In this document: positions 18,488 to 29,159 of the stretch, one piece after another
Numbering within the stretch: position 1 is the stretch's first letter
Layout of the letters: each line of letters starts with the position of its first letter
Assembly (NCBI RefSeq): GCF_900115165.1
Contig: NZ_FOVP01000005.1
Span: 62,001-126,000 of the forward strand
DNA length: 64,000 nt
Direction: 5' to 3'
DNA from: Roseovarius lutimaris
Lineage (GTDB): Bacteria > Pseudomonadota > Alphaproteobacteria > Rhodobacterales > Rhodobacteraceae
Notes under the pieces: generated by a model
What the model was told of the DNA's origin: nothing
Seen by the model: only the letters and a program-made list of their open reading frames with translations
The model's database searches: none
Program-made: the position numbers and the translations under genes

Positions 18488-18576
18488 CTGCATCCTCCCT
18501 TACCTTTGGGCCCGGATAATCAGATGATCACACCGGCACCGTTACGACGCATTGGCCCTGAATGCCGCGTCACGAT

Positions 18577-18735
18577 GCCCCCTCTGTCCTTTGGCCTGAG
18601 ATCGCTATCCCTTCGGCGCCCCGGCATAATCCGGGATCTCTCCAGAGTGTCTTGTCGTCGGGCAGGTCCCTGTTGCCTGAGAGTTTCCGGGGCGGTTGCT
18701 CCTTCGGCACTGGCGTGGCCAGTTCTCCCTATCCG
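18577..18735 (-). ncRNA. tandem glycine riboswitch
   Basis: On the minus strand, two glycine aptamers follow one another ahead of gcvT. The first begins GGATAGGGAGAACTGGCC and contains GCCGAAGGAGCAA and ACTCTCAGGCA. The second begins CTCTGGAGAGA and contains GCCGAAGGGATAGC, ATCTCAGGCC and AAAGGACAGAGG. The GCCGAAGG and CTCAGGC blocks are the conserved cores. This class normally turns gcv genes on when glycine is plentiful. A TATACT -10-like element lies just upstream (about 18750-18755). Confidence 0.93.
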
Positions 18736-18770
18736 ATTCAGGTACACGCTAGTATACTGCCCGCGCCGCT

Positions 18771-19223
18771 TCAAGCCCGTTTCAGGCAGGGCGGCGATGA
18801 AAACAGTGTGAACAACGCCTCATTGTTGCACACGAGCGCCTCCAGCGTGATCTGATCGAGATGGTCGTAAAACGCCTCTACGGCATCGACAAGCGCCAGT
18901 CGCAACCGACAGGCATCAATCAGCGGGCAGGTATTGTCGATATCGGCAAAGCATTCCGCCACCGGGGTGTTGGCCTCGATCGCGCGAAACACCTCTCCAA
19001 CCGTGATCTGGCTCATCTCGCGGCCAAGCGTGACCCCGCCATGGCGACCGCGTTGGGTGTGCAGATAGCCAAGCTGCGCCAGCTTGTTGATGACCTGCGC
19101 AAGGTGACTTTCCGAGGTATTGCAGCGCTCTGCAATCTCGGTCTTGGTGACCATGCGGCCGGGATTGGTGCCACAGAACATCAGAACCCTGATGGCAATA
19201 TTGGTGCGTTTGGTAATCCGCAT
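18771..19223 (-). CDS. Rrf2-family Fe-S transcription regulator (RirA/NsrR-like)
   Basis: A 150-residue winged-helix regulator. The N-terminal part (MRITKRTNIAIRVLMFCG, SESHLAQVINKLAQLGY, RGRHGGVTLG) fits Rrf2 proteins, closest in feel to NsrR. Counting from the start at 19223, three cysteines lie at 91, 99 and 105 (spacing C-X7-C-X5-C), the same positions as the Fe-S ligands of rhizobial RirA. It probably senses iron/Fe-S status or nitric oxide. AAGGGGG precedes the start; a 15-residue longer frame overlaps the divergent gene. Its targets are unknown; the IscR-like boxes before the ferric-binding protein gene at 39338 are one possibility. Confidence 0.85.
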   Translation of the reverse strand: MRITKRTNIAIRVLMFCGTNPGRMVTKTEIAERCNTSESHLAQVINKLAQLGYLHTQRGRHGGVTLGREMSQITVGEVFRAIEANTPVAECFADIDNTCPLIDACRLRLALVDAVEAFYDHLDQITLEALVCNNEALFTLFSSPPCLKRA

Positions 19224-19282
19224 GGCGAAATCGCCCCCTTGCTTGAATGTCACAAGCTTTGCCTGCAAAACTGTCGGGGACC

Positions 19283-19888
19283 ATGATTCAGATCAAAGGC
19301 CAGAACATCACCTCTTTCAGCGACGCATATTTCTTTGGCTATGGTAGCCTCGTGAACCGCGCCACGCATGTCTTTGCCGAGGCCCATCCCGCACAGCTTC
19401 GCGGCTGGCGGCGGGTCTGGCGCCATACCGAAATGCGCCCCGTTGCCTTTCTGACCGCGCTTCCCGACCCCGAAAGCACCATCGACGGGCTGATCGCGGC
19501 GGTGCCGGGGGCCGATTGGCCCGCTCTTGATCTGCGCGAGGCGGCCTATGCCCGCGTGCCCGCGCATGATCAGGTCACCCACCCCTTGCCACATCGCCCC
19601 GAGATCGCGGTCTATAGTATCCCCGAGGGGCGGCACGGCACCCCAAGCACCGCGCATCCCATTCTGCTGAGTTATATAGATGTGGTCGTACAGGGCTATC
19701 TGCGCGAATTCGGCCCCGAGGGCGTGGCCCGGTTTTTCGACACGACTCATGGCTGGGACGCGCCGGTTCTGGATGATCGCGCGCGCCCGCGCTACCCGCG
19801 CCACCAGACCCTGAGCGCCGCCGAGCGCGTGTTGAGCGACGAGCATCTGGCCCGGCTTGACGTCCGGGTGATCCGCGATATGGCCTGA
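19283..19888 (+). CDS. gamma-glutamylcyclotransferase-like protein
   Basis: A 201-residue protein with the gamma-glutamylcyclotransferase fold signature FFGYGSLVN near the start and a glutamate in LREAAYARV that could be the catalytic acid. Family members cyclise gamma-glutamyl groups to 5-oxoproline (glutathione or gamma-glutamylamines) or act on modified amino acids. The start at 19283 has TCGGGGACC just before it. It is divergent from the Rrf2 regulator, with 59 bases between them, so co-regulation is possible. The exact substrate is unknown. Confidence 0.75.
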   Translation: MIQIKGQNITSFSDAYFFGYGSLVNRATHVFAEAHPAQLRGWRRVWRHTEMRPVAFLTALPDPESTIDGLIAAVPGADWPALDLREAAYARVPAHDQVTHPLPHRPEIAVYSIPEGRHGTPSTAHPILLSYIDVVVQGYLREFGPEGVARFFDTTHGWDAPVLDDRARPRYPRHQTLSAAERVLSDEHLARLDVRVIRDMA

Positions 19889-19898
19889 ACGGCGGCAT

Positions 19899-21221
19899 AT
19901 GGACATGCCGCACGCCCCGCGTCACACTGGCGCGAAAAAGGGCGTGATCCTCGTGAAACTTGAGCTTCTCTCAACCACCGGCATGACGCTTTTGCGGCTC
20001 AGCCGAAAGCTGTGGCTGCGCATCGCGCTGATGGCGCTTTTGGCGGTGGTCGCCTCGGCCATCGCGATCCTGTTCGAAGGCTATATTCCACAGAGCGTGC
20101 AAGACCGCTTTACGCCGAATTCGGTCATGCCGATCCTGACGATCCTTGCCTCCGGCATGCTCGCGGTCAGCACGTTTTCGCTTAACGTCATGGTCACCGC
20201 GCATAATGCGGCGGCCGGTCAGGCCACGCCGCGGGTGCATCGCATCTTGCTGGCCGACACCACCACGCATACGGTTCTGGCCACCTTTATCGGCGCCTTT
20301 GTCTATTCGCTCAGCGCGATCATCTTGTTCAAGGCCGGGTTCTATCCCGAGGGTGCCAGCGTTCTTGTGCTGGGCTTTACCGTGGCGGTGGTGGTGCTTG
20401 TCATTCTGGCGCTGTTGCGCTGGATTCATCACCTCAGCGATCTCGGAAGCATGGATGCCACGCTTGCCTCGACCGAGGATATCACCCGCGCCTGCCTGAT
20501 GCGCACCCGCCGCCTGCCCTCGCTCGGGGCGCGCCGGATGACGCGTGACACGGTTCTGCCGAATGATGCGCGGCCCCTTGCGGCGCGCGCCACCGGCTAT
20601 GTGCAATTCATCGACCTGCGCGCCATCAGCGACAAGCTATGCAACGATCAGACGCGGGTTTATCTCTATGTACGCCCGGGCGATTACGTGATCGAAGGGC
20701 AGGTCATCGGCCATGCCACCGGGCTTGGTGAGAGGGAGGAAACCCTGATCACCAAAAGCCTGACCATCGGGCGCTATCGCACCTTTGAACAGGATGCCTC
20801 TTACGGGTTGCTGGTGCTGTCGGAAACCGCATCGCGCGCCCTGTCGCCGGGCATCAATGATCCCGGCACGGCAATTGCGGTGATCTGCCGTCAGGAAAAG
20901 CTGTTGCTGGACTGGGCGCATGGCAAACCCGATAGCGATACGCCGCTGTTTCCACGGCTGTTTCTGCCGGATGTGTCGCGCCGCGCCCTGATCGAGAACG
21001 CCTTTGCCAGCACCGCCCGCGACGGGGCGGGCCTAATTGAGGTGGCCGAACGCCTGCAAGACACGCTGCATACCCTGTCAGAGGTGCCAGAGCCGGATTT
21101 GGCCAATGCGGCGCGCGATCTGGCCGCGCGCGCGCTTGACTATGCCGATCTCGCTTTGCCGCTCAAGAGCGAAAAACAGCGGCTGCGTGACAGGAATGAC
21201 ACCCCTAGCCCTTTGCCTTGA
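19899..21221 (+). CDS. DUF2254 membrane protein
   Basis: A 440-residue membrane protein of the DUF2254 type. Helices lie at about residues 40-60, 78-98, 125-145 and 155-175, followed by a large soluble domain with ATGYVQFIDLRAI, VRPGDYVIEGQV and ALSPGINDPGTAI, the conserved core phrases. The function of the family is unknown. The ATG at 19899 is one possible start. An in-frame GTG at 19953, with AAAAAGGGCG upstream, would give a shorter protein starting nearer the first helix. The 3' end overlaps the convergent gltX by 17 bases. Confidence 0.8.
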   Translation: MDMPHAPRHTGAKKGVILVKLELLSTTGMTLLRLSRKLWLRIALMALLAVVASAIAILFEGYIPQSVQDRFTPNSVMPILTILASGMLAVSTFSLNVMVTAHNAAAGQATPRVHRILLADTTTHTVLATFIGAFVYSLSAIILFKAGFYPEGASVLVLGFTVAVVVLVILALLRWIHHLSDLGSMDATLASTEDITRACLMRTRRLPSLGARRMTRDTVLPNDARPLAARATGYVQFIDLRAISDKLCNDQTRVYLYVRPGDYVIEGQVIGHATGLGEREETLITKSLTIGRYRTFEQDASYGLLVLSETASRALSPGINDPGTAIAVICRQEKLLLDWAHGKPDSDTPLFPRLFLPDVSRRALIENAFASTARDGAGLIEVAERLQDTLHTLSEVPEPDLANAARDLAARALDYADLALPLKSEKQRLRDRNDTPSPLP

Positions 21222-22530
21222 TCACCTGCAACAGCGGCAGAACTTGCGACATGTCAGGCCCGTGCGCCTGTCCGGTCAACGCCTTGCGCAGCGGCATGAA
21301 AAGCCCGCGCCCCTTGCGGCCGGTCGCCTCTTTGACGGCGGCGGTCCACGTGCCCCAGGTTTCGGTGTCATGCGGGCCGTCGGGCAAAAGCGTCATCGCC
21401 TCGGCGACAAATTCGCGATCCTCGTCGTCGATCACCGGCTCTGCGCCATCGCGGAACATCGCCCACCAACCCGCGATATCTTTGCGCGTGTTGATGTTTT
21501 CGCGCGTCACCTGCCAGAATTGCGCCGCCTGATCGTCGGGCACACCGACCTCTGCGATGGTCTCGGCCATCGCGTCAAGCGGCTGAGCGGCAAGATAGCG
21601 CGCGGTCAGCGGGAACAGGTCCTGTTCGTCAAACTTGGTCGGGGCCGCGCCAAAACGGTCGATATCGAACCCCTCGATCAGCTCGGCCATATCGGTGCGA
21701 AGCTCGATCGGGTCAGACGAGCCAAGCCGCGCCATCAGGCTCAAAAGCGCCATCGGTTCGACGCCCTGCTCGCGCAGATCGCGCAGCGACAGCACGCCAA
21801 GACGTTTCGAGAGCGCCTCGCCCTGCGGCCCGGTCAAAAGCGAATGATGCGCAAAATCCGGCGGGGTGCCGCCCAGCGCGGAAATGATCTGAATCTGCGT
21901 CGCGGTGTTGGTCACATGATCCGAGCCGCGCACGACATGGGTCACGCCCATCTCGACGTCATCGACAACCGAGGCCAGCGTATAAAGCACCTGGCCGTCG
22001 CCCCGGATCAGCACCGGATCGCTGACCGATGCGGCATCAATCGAGATGTCGCCAAGGATGCCGTCTTTCCACTCGATCCGTTCCTGATCAAGCTTGAAGC
22101 GCCAGACGCCGGCGCCACGCTCGGCGCGCAGCGCGTCTTTCTCGGCCTCGCTCAGGGCAAGGGCGGCGCGGTCATAGACCGGCGGGCGCCCCATGTTGAG
22201 CTGTTTCTTGCGCTTGAGGTCAAGTTCGGTCGGGGTCTCGAAGGCCTCGTAGAACCGGCCCATTTCGCGCAGCCTATCGGCAGCCTCGGCATAGCGGTCG
22301 AGGCGCTCTGACTGCCGCTCGGTCCTGTCCCAGTGCAGACCGAGCCATTCCAGATCATATTTGATCGCATCGACATATTCCTGCTTGGACCGCTCAGGAT
22401 CGGTGTCGTCGATGCGCAAAATAAAGCTGCCCCCTGCCTTGGCGGCAATCATGTAATTCATCAGCGCGGTGCGCAGATTGCCCACATGGATGTATCCGGT
22501 GGGCGACGGGGCAAAACGTGTGGTGGTCAT
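21205..22530 (-). CDS. gltX: glutamate--tRNA ligase
   Basis: A 441-residue class I synthetase. The HIGH-type site reads FAPSPTGYIHVGNLRTA and the KMSKS-type loop reads GEALSKRLG. It charges tRNA with glutamate. Many alphaproteobacteria carry two GltX paralogues, and this one is of the shorter, about 440-residue class; whether it is discriminating or also serves tRNA-Gln cannot be decided from one copy. The start at 22530 is set by AGGAGA upstream; the frame is open further but lacks a site. The 3' ends of gltX and the DUF2254 gene overlap. Confidence 0.95.
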   Translation of the reverse strand: MTTTRFAPSPTGYIHVGNLRTALMNYMIAAKAGGSFILRIDDTDPERSKQEYVDAIKYDLEWLGLHWDRTERQSERLDRYAEAADRLREMGRFYEAFETPTELDLKRKKQLNMGRPPVYDRAALALSEAEKDALRAERGAGVWRFKLDQERIEWKDGILGDISIDAASVSDPVLIRGDGQVLYTLASVVDDVEMGVTHVVRGSDHVTNTATQIQIISALGGTPPDFAHHSLLTGPQGEALSKRLGVLSLRDLREQGVEPMALLSLMARLGSSDPIELRTDMAELIEGFDIDRFGAAPTKFDEQDLFPLTARYLAAQPLDAMAETIAEVGVPDDQAAQFWQVTRENINTRKDIAGWWAMFRDGAEPVIDDEDREFVAEAMTLLPDGPHDTETWGTWTAAVKEATGRKGRGLFMPLRKALTGQAHGPDMSQVLPLLQVIKAKG

Positions 22531-22703
22531 GGGCTTCTCCTGCTTCGCGGTGGATGTGTCACAGGTGCGCGTCTTTGTCCAGAAATCCCGGCTTTCGCGC
22601 CCCGCTCTGCGGATTTTCCGGCGTTGATGCGTCAAAATATCGTGAGACGCCGGGAGTGTGCCTGAAATGCCCTATCATCGTGCCGATCAACAGGAGGAAT
22701 CAC

Positions 22704-23627
22704 ATGACCAAAACAACCCTTACACGACGCAACCTTTTGACAGCCGCTGCTGCCGCCCCGCTTGCCGCAAGCTTTGGCCCGGCCCGCGCGAGCGCCCCGA
22801 TGATGGGCGCGTCAACCACGCGCCATAACCGTTTTGTGCTTGGCGACTATGAGGTGACCGCCTTGCTGGCCGCGACCATGCCGCGCCCCGATCCGCATTC
22901 GATTTTCGGGCTGAACGTCAGCGCCGAAGAGTTTGACGCGGTTTCAGCCGAGGCCAATATCCCGACCGATGCTGCGCAGTTCTTTTTCACCCCGACTGTT
23001 GTCAATACCGGCACTGACCTGATCCTGTTTGACACCGGCCTTGGCCCCGATGCGATCACCAGCGCCCTCAACGGGGCCGGTTATACCCCCGATCAGGTCG
23101 ATATTGTGGTGATCACCCATATGCATGGCGATCACATCGGCGGGCTGATGCGCGAGGGCGGCGAGGCGACTTTCCCGAATGCGCGCTATGTCACCGGAAG
23201 TGTCGAGTTTGATCACTGGGCGGACGCCGGGAATGGGCGGTTCGACAGCAACATGCGCCCGCTGGCCGAAAAAACGACCATGATCGGCGATGGCGCAAGC
23301 GTCGCCCCGGGTATCACCTCGGTGGCCTCATTTGGCCACACCCCCGGCCATATGACCTATATGATTGAAAGCGGCGGCAAATCGCTGTTGCTGGCGGCTG
23401 ATTTTGCCAATCACTATGTTTGGTCCCTGGCCCAACCCGACTGGGAGGTGAAATTCGACATGGATAAATCCGCCGCCGCCGCGACCCGGCGCCGTATTCT
23501 GGATATGCTGGCCAGCGATAACATCCCGTTCATCGGCTATCACATGCCATGGCCTGCTGTTGGGTTTGTCGAGGCCAAAGATAATGGGTTCACCTATGTG
23601 CCAAGCAGCTATCAGCTCATGCTCTGA
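22704..23627 (+). CDS. exported metallo-beta-lactamase-fold hydrolase
   Basis: A 307-residue enzyme with a Tat signal peptide (TRRNLLTAAAAAPLAASFGPARASA) and the zinc-binding motif THMHGDHIGG, followed by downstream histidines (GHTPGHM) and an aspartate (LLAADF). It is a periplasmic MBL-fold hydrolase, possibly a lactonase- or arylsulfatase-like enzyme. CAGGAGGA lies ahead of the ATG. A double-sided terminator separates it from the convergent esterase gene. The substrate cannot be inferred. Confidence 0.88.
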   Translation: MTKTTLTRRNLLTAAAAAPLAASFGPARASAPMMGASTTRHNRFVLGDYEVTALLAATMPRPDPHSIFGLNVSAEEFDAVSAEANIPTDAAQFFFTPTVVNTGTDLILFDTGLGPDAITSALNGAGYTPDQVDIVVITHMHGDHIGGLMREGGEATFPNARYVTGSVEFDHWADAGNGRFDSNMRPLAEKTTMIGDGASVAPGITSVASFGHTPGHMTYMIESGGKSLLLAADFANHYVWSLAQPDWEVKFDMDKSAAAATRRRILDMLASDNIPFIGYHMPWPAVGFVEAKDNGFTYVPSSYQLML

Positions 23628-23676
23628 CGCTCATGTAATGCTTTGACAAATCCGGGCAATCCGTTGGTATAAAAGG

Positions 23677-23711
23677 AAAATGCCCGCCTTTCGCAAGAAG
23701 GCGCGCATTTT
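23677..23711. terminator. bidirectional terminator
   Basis: AAAATGCCCGCCTT (23677-23690) pairs with AAGGCGCGCATTTT (23698-23711), with one mismatch. A-rich and T-rich ends on both sides let it serve both convergent genes. Confidence 0.75.
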
Positions 23712-23727
23712 GCTTCGGGGTCGGGCG

Positions 23728-24540
23728 TCAGAGTTTGCCCGCCGCCTCAAACCGTTCCCAGGCGAATTTGACATAGGCGCTCTTGAATGAATGCCCGCCC
23801 GGATGCAGACAGAAATCAAGGATATCGCCCTTGGCATTGCGTTCCAACTGACAGGACAGATCCTTGACGCTCATCTTTCCCGATGGGCTAAACCCGCCAA
23901 GGCTTTTATACATGGCGAGGGATTCTTCCACGTCGCCCTGACGCGTTTCAAGGATCGCGCGCCCGGTAAGAGGCACGGTCGGGTCCGAATCGCCATGGAT
24001 ATGCACAAGACTTGCCGCAGGTGTGGCGCAATGATCCGGCGGTTTGACCCAGAATGTGCCGGAAATCGCCGCGAATCCTGCAAATTTCTCCGGCATCCTG
24101 CAGGCCAGATTCCAGACCATCATCCCCCCCGCAGAAAAGCCGGCTGCCATGATCCGGTTCTCGTCGATCGAAAATCGCGCGGTGGCGTCCTTCAACACGG
24201 CCTCGACATAATTGAATTCCTCTGATCCATCGGCATCCATATGGCGTGGGGCGAAGGGAATGACCCAATCGTCATCGGCGGATTTCAACGCGATCAACGC
24301 CAGCCCCATATCAGACAGAACGCGTCGTAAGCCTTTGTTTTTCATGACAGCCGCCGCTGATCCGCGATACCCGTGCGCAAACACGACCGCCCCGACCGGT
24401 GTGGTGGCGTCTTCGCCCTCGGGCAGGGCAATGCGATAGTGCCGGTCCCCAAGCCGACAGTCCGTATCGGGCCCGCAGGCCAGCGCCGGAGCCCCTGCAG
24501 CAGGTATCGAAATCGCAAGGAAAAATGCCAGAAATCGCAT
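23728..24540 (-). CDS. secreted esterase of the PHB depolymerase / LpqC type
   Basis: A 270-residue exported alpha/beta-hydrolase. The signal peptide spans residues 1-21. The nucleophile elbow is AAGFSAGGM, the acid lies in HGDSDPTVP and the histidine in GGHSF, so the triad is complete. Four cysteines in the mature part could form disulphides. It belongs to the polyhydroxybutyrate depolymerase / feruloyl-esterase-like family that acts on extracellular or periplasmic esters. GGAG lies eight bases before the start. There is no nearby phb gene to support polymer degradation, so the substrate remains open. Confidence 0.85.
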   Translation of the reverse strand: MRFLAFFLAISIPAAGAPALACGPDTDCRLGDRHYRIALPEGEDATTPVGAVVFAHGYRGSAAAVMKNKGLRRVLSDMGLALIALKSADDDWVIPFAPRHMDADGSEEFNYVEAVLKDATARFSIDENRIMAAGFSAGGMMVWNLACRMPEKFAGFAAISGTFWVKPPDHCATPAASLVHIHGDSDPTVPLTGRAILETRQGDVEESLAMYKSLGGFSPSGKMSVKDLSCQLERNAKGDILDFCLHPGGHSFKSAYVKFAWERFEAAGKL

Positions 24541-24727
24541 AAGGAAAACTCCGTTTTGAGACTGTTCAAATGTGCGTTGCGCGCGCTGAAAGGCAACTCA
24601 CAAGCGCGTGCTTGGACGGTATTTGATATGCATTGTCGAGAAATAACCGTTCTGGTTCAACCTTTTGGTAACCTTGGTTGGCTTTCCTGTGGCGACGCGT
24701 GACCTGTTCATCCAAGGAGGCCCCTCT

Positions 24728-25123
24728 ATGCAACGCTATATTCTGCCCACGCTCATGGCCTTTGTCCTGATGCTGACCTCCGGTGCACAGGCGCAATCCC
24801 TGACTGAGGTCAGGACCAAGCTTCAGGCCGCCCTGCAACGTAGCCTGAGCCGCGCGATGATCGACGGTGCATTGCCACATCTCGACCTCGAAACCGGTGA
24901 AATCACCAAATTATATCCAACCGAGAACCACGAGGTCATCCTGCGGATGAACGACATTTACGTGATGTGCGCAACCTTGGTGACCGCCGATGGCACCGAA
25001 TCGACCGTTGACTATTACATGGCGCAAAACCGCGGGAGTTATGGCGTTATTCGTACCGAGATCGACAATCGGGGCCCGATCAAGTCTTTGATCGAGGCCG
25101 GGCGCGCGGTTCGGCTGGAGTAG
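24728..25123 (+). CDS. small secreted protein ahead of a hybrid histidine kinase
   Basis: A 131-residue protein with a clear signal peptide (MQRYILPTLMAFVLMLTSGAQAQ, residues 1-23) and an about 108-residue mature domain of no family I recognise. It has a conserved-looking acidic LDLETGEITKLYPTENHEVI and a single cysteine (YVMCATLV). CAAGGAGG precedes the start at 24728. Only four bases separate it from the hybrid kinase gene, so they are one operon. It may be a periplasmic partner that modulates the sensor. That role is inferred from position only. Confidence 0.75.
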   Translation: MQRYILPTLMAFVLMLTSGAQAQSLTEVRTKLQAALQRSLSRAMIDGALPHLDLETGEITKLYPTENHEVILRMNDIYVMCATLVTADGTESTVDYYMAQNRGSYGVIRTEIDNRGPIKSLIEAGRAVRLE

Positions 25124-25127
25124 AGCA

Positions 25128-27311
<2,184 letters not shown>

Positions 27312-27338
27312 GCGGCGGCTTACCCGCAGAGCGACCGC

Positions 27339-29006
27339 TTAGCCCTCGGCACTTTCATCGCGCCAGCGGTTCACGATCGGATAGCGCCGGTCAAGCCAGA
27401 ACGCCCGCTTGCTCAGCCGTGTTCCGGGCGCGGATTGAAAGCGTTTGTATTCGCTGATGTAGAGCAAATGCTCGACCTGCCTGGCATCCCTGCGCGCATA
27501 TCCTGCGGCAACGCAATCGGCGATACTGCCATCCTGATCGACCAGAATATCAAGGATGCCGTCAAGCACCGGATAATCCGGCAGGGAATCGCTATCCTTC
27601 TGATCGGCGCGCAACTCTGCGCTTGGCGGCTTGTCGATTATGCGCGGCGCAATCACCTCGCCCTCTGGCCCCATCATCCAGTCACGGTGATTGGCATTAC
27701 GCCAGCGGCAAATCTCGAAAACGCGGGTTTTATACATATCCTTTATGGGGTTATACCCCCCCGCCATATCGCCGTAAATCGTTGCATAGCCCACGGCAAC
27801 CTCGGATTTATTGCCGGTGGTCAAGAGCATCTCGCCAAACTTGTTGCTCAGCGCCATAAGCAAGAGCCCGCGCAGGCGCGACTGGATGTTTTCCTCGGCA
27901 AGGCCGGGCTCTTTGCCCTCAAACAGCGGTGCCAAGGTATTGGTGATCGCGGCGCGCCCTTCGGTGATCGGGACAAAATCATAGCGACAGCCAAGGGCCT
28001 CGGCGACGGCGCGCGCATCCGCAAGCGAGGCCTCAGAGGTATATTCAGACGGCAGCATCACACAGCGGACATTTTGCGCGCCAATCGCATCAACCGCGAT
28101 ACTGGCCACGATCGCGCTATCTATCCCGCCCGAAAGCCCCAGAAGAACCCTGGAAAACCCGGTCTTGCGCAGATAATCGCGCAAACTCAGGACCATGGCG
28201 TTGTAATCCTGCTCCAGAGCATCCGGCAGCGGCGCAAGCGCGCCTTGCTCGGCGCTCCAGCCCTCGGGCCCGCGCCGTAGATCGACATGCGCGATGGCCT
28301 CTTCGAACATCGGCATTTGCAACACCAATCCACCGCCGGGGTTGAGCACGAAACTGCCGCCGTCAAACACCTGATCGTCCTGTGCGCCGACAAGATTGAG
28401 ATAAATCAGCGGCAGGCCGGTTTCCACCACCCGCGCGACCATCAGGTTCTGGCGCAGGTCCATCTTGTCGCGATAATGCGGTGACCCGTTGGGCACGAGC
28501 AGGAATTCGGCCCCGGTTTCGGCCAGCGTCTCGGTGACATCCTCGTGCCAGCTGTCTTCACAAATCGGGCTTCCGATGCGCACGCCCGCCACCGAATAGG
28601 GCCCGCCGACCGGGCCGGATTGATAAATCCGCTTTTCATCGAACACGGTCTCATTGGGCAGGTGATGCTTGAGCACCCGCGCCGTGATCGCCCCGCCTTG
28701 CAGGATGTAATAGGCGTTGTATAGCCCGACACCCTCAAGCGCCGGGCCACCAATCGCGATGGCCGGTCCATCGGCACAGTCACGCGCAAGCCTCTCGATC
28801 ATGCCGATGGCTGCCTGATGAAAGGCAGGTTTCTGCACCAGATCCTGGGTGTTGTAGCCGGTGATGAACATCTCGGGAAAGGCCACAAGATCGGCCCCCG
28901 CCGCGCGCGCGGTTTGCCATGCGCCGCGCGCCAATGCGGCGTTGCCGTCAAGGTCGCCCACGGTCGGGTTCAACTGTGCCAATGTGAGGCGAAACCTGTC
29001 AGACAT
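27339..29006 (-). CDS. nadE: glutamine-dependent NAD+ synthetase
   Basis: A 555-residue two-domain enzyme that makes NAD from nicotinic acid adenine dinucleotide, glutamine and ATP. The N-terminal nitrilase-type glutaminase has its Glu-Lys-Cys set (FPEMFITG, LKHHLPNE, PICEDSWHE). The C-terminal synthetase has the P-loop LGLSGGIDSAI and TGNKSEVAVGY. Two ATGs lie six bases apart; AAGGGG is one base from the first and seven from the second, so 29006 is chosen. Confidence 0.96.
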   Translation of the reverse strand: MSDRFRLTLAQLNPTVGDLDGNAALARGAWQTARAAGADLVAFPEMFITGYNTQDLVQKPAFHQAAIGMIERLARDCADGPAIAIGGPALEGVGLYNAYYILQGGAITARVLKHHLPNETVFDEKRIYQSGPVGGPYSVAGVRIGSPICEDSWHEDVTETLAETGAEFLLVPNGSPHYRDKMDLRQNLMVARVVETGLPLIYLNLVGAQDDQVFDGGSFVLNPGGGLVLQMPMFEEAIAHVDLRRGPEGWSAEQGALAPLPDALEQDYNAMVLSLRDYLRKTGFSRVLLGLSGGIDSAIVASIAVDAIGAQNVRCVMLPSEYTSEASLADARAVAEALGCRYDFVPITEGRAAITNTLAPLFEGKEPGLAEENIQSRLRGLLLMALSNKFGEMLLTTGNKSEVAVGYATIYGDMAGGYNPIKDMYKTRVFEICRWRNANHRDWMMGPEGEVIAPRIIDKPPSAELRADQKDSDSLPDYPVLDGILDILVDQDGSIADCVAAGYARRDARQVEHLLYISEYKRFQSAPGTRLSKRAFWLDRRYPIVNRWRDESAEG

Positions 29007-29159
29007 ATGCATGCCCCTTGCTGCTGTTCACGTCTGATTTAGCAGATCACCGCCCGAGGGAAAGCCGATTTGCCCAAAACCCGTTGTCAGCCCCTGCCGT
29101 GTCCACTAGATTTGCAGGAACCGCCGTTCAACCAGGCGGGATAGGGCATCGGGGCAATT

